5,703 nt of DNA, from NCBI GenBank assembly GCA_905373785.1, contig CAJPUK010000135.1, forward strand, positions 1 through 5,703. The letters run 5' to 3'. Shown here piece by piece: positions 5,695-5,703 of the stretch. This DNA is from an uncultured Johnsonella sp. Lineage in GTDB: Bacteria > Bacillota > Clostridia > Lachnospirales > Lachnospiraceae. A program made the translations under genes and the position numbers. Within the stretch, counting starts at the first letter, position 1, and the number at the start of each line of letters is the position of its first letter. The notes beneath the pieces are model-generated. The model was not told the origin of the DNA, searched no databases, and saw only the letters and a list, made by a program, of their open reading frames with translations.

Positions 5695-5703
5695 TAATAT
5701 GCT

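Overview
The window is an AT-rich stretch of bacterial chromosome, most likely from an anaerobic Firmicute of the class Clostridia. The evidence is a strong AT bias outside key motifs, AGGAGG/AGGGGG-type ribosome binding sites before every complete gene, sigma-A-like promoters, GTG and TTG starts, and a clostridial set of families (hexameric glutamate dehydrogenase, PepT, YitT). I cannot name the genus from the sequence alone.

Layout, left to right. Bases 1-81 are the end of a plus-strand gene whose product has a Glu/Lys-rich tail. A long hairpin at 93-138 lies between it and a leftward unit, gdhA (2757-1423) followed by pepT (1385-168). It probably terminates transcription from both sides. 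A 244-bp intergenic region (2758-3001) carries two back-to-back sigma-A-like promoters, each with a 17-bp spacer. One drives gdhA-pepT leftward. The other drives three tightly spaced genes rightward: a TM1586-type nitroreductase (3002-3661), a YitT-family membrane protein (3680-4522, GTG start) and an AlkD-like DNA glycosylase (4544-5230, TTG start). A hairpin at 5235-5261 ends that operon and also faces a convergent small membrane-protein gene (5623-5276, DUF4870/Tic20-like) with its own promoter at 5666-5694.

How the genes may work together. gdhA and pepT fit one theme: PepT releases amino acids from tripeptides, and glutamate dehydrogenase links glutamate to 2-oxoglutarate and ammonia. The rightward operon combines a flavin oxidoreductase, a membrane protein of unknown function and an alkylation-repair glycosylase. 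That may suggest a stress or detoxification role, but this is only a guess from proximity.

I found no mobile element, CRISPR array, tRNA, rRNA or recognisable riboswitch. This looks like an ordinary housekeeping region. The points most worth following up are the compact divergent control region, the mixed three-gene operon, and the residues suggesting NADP(H) use by the glutamate dehydrogenase.
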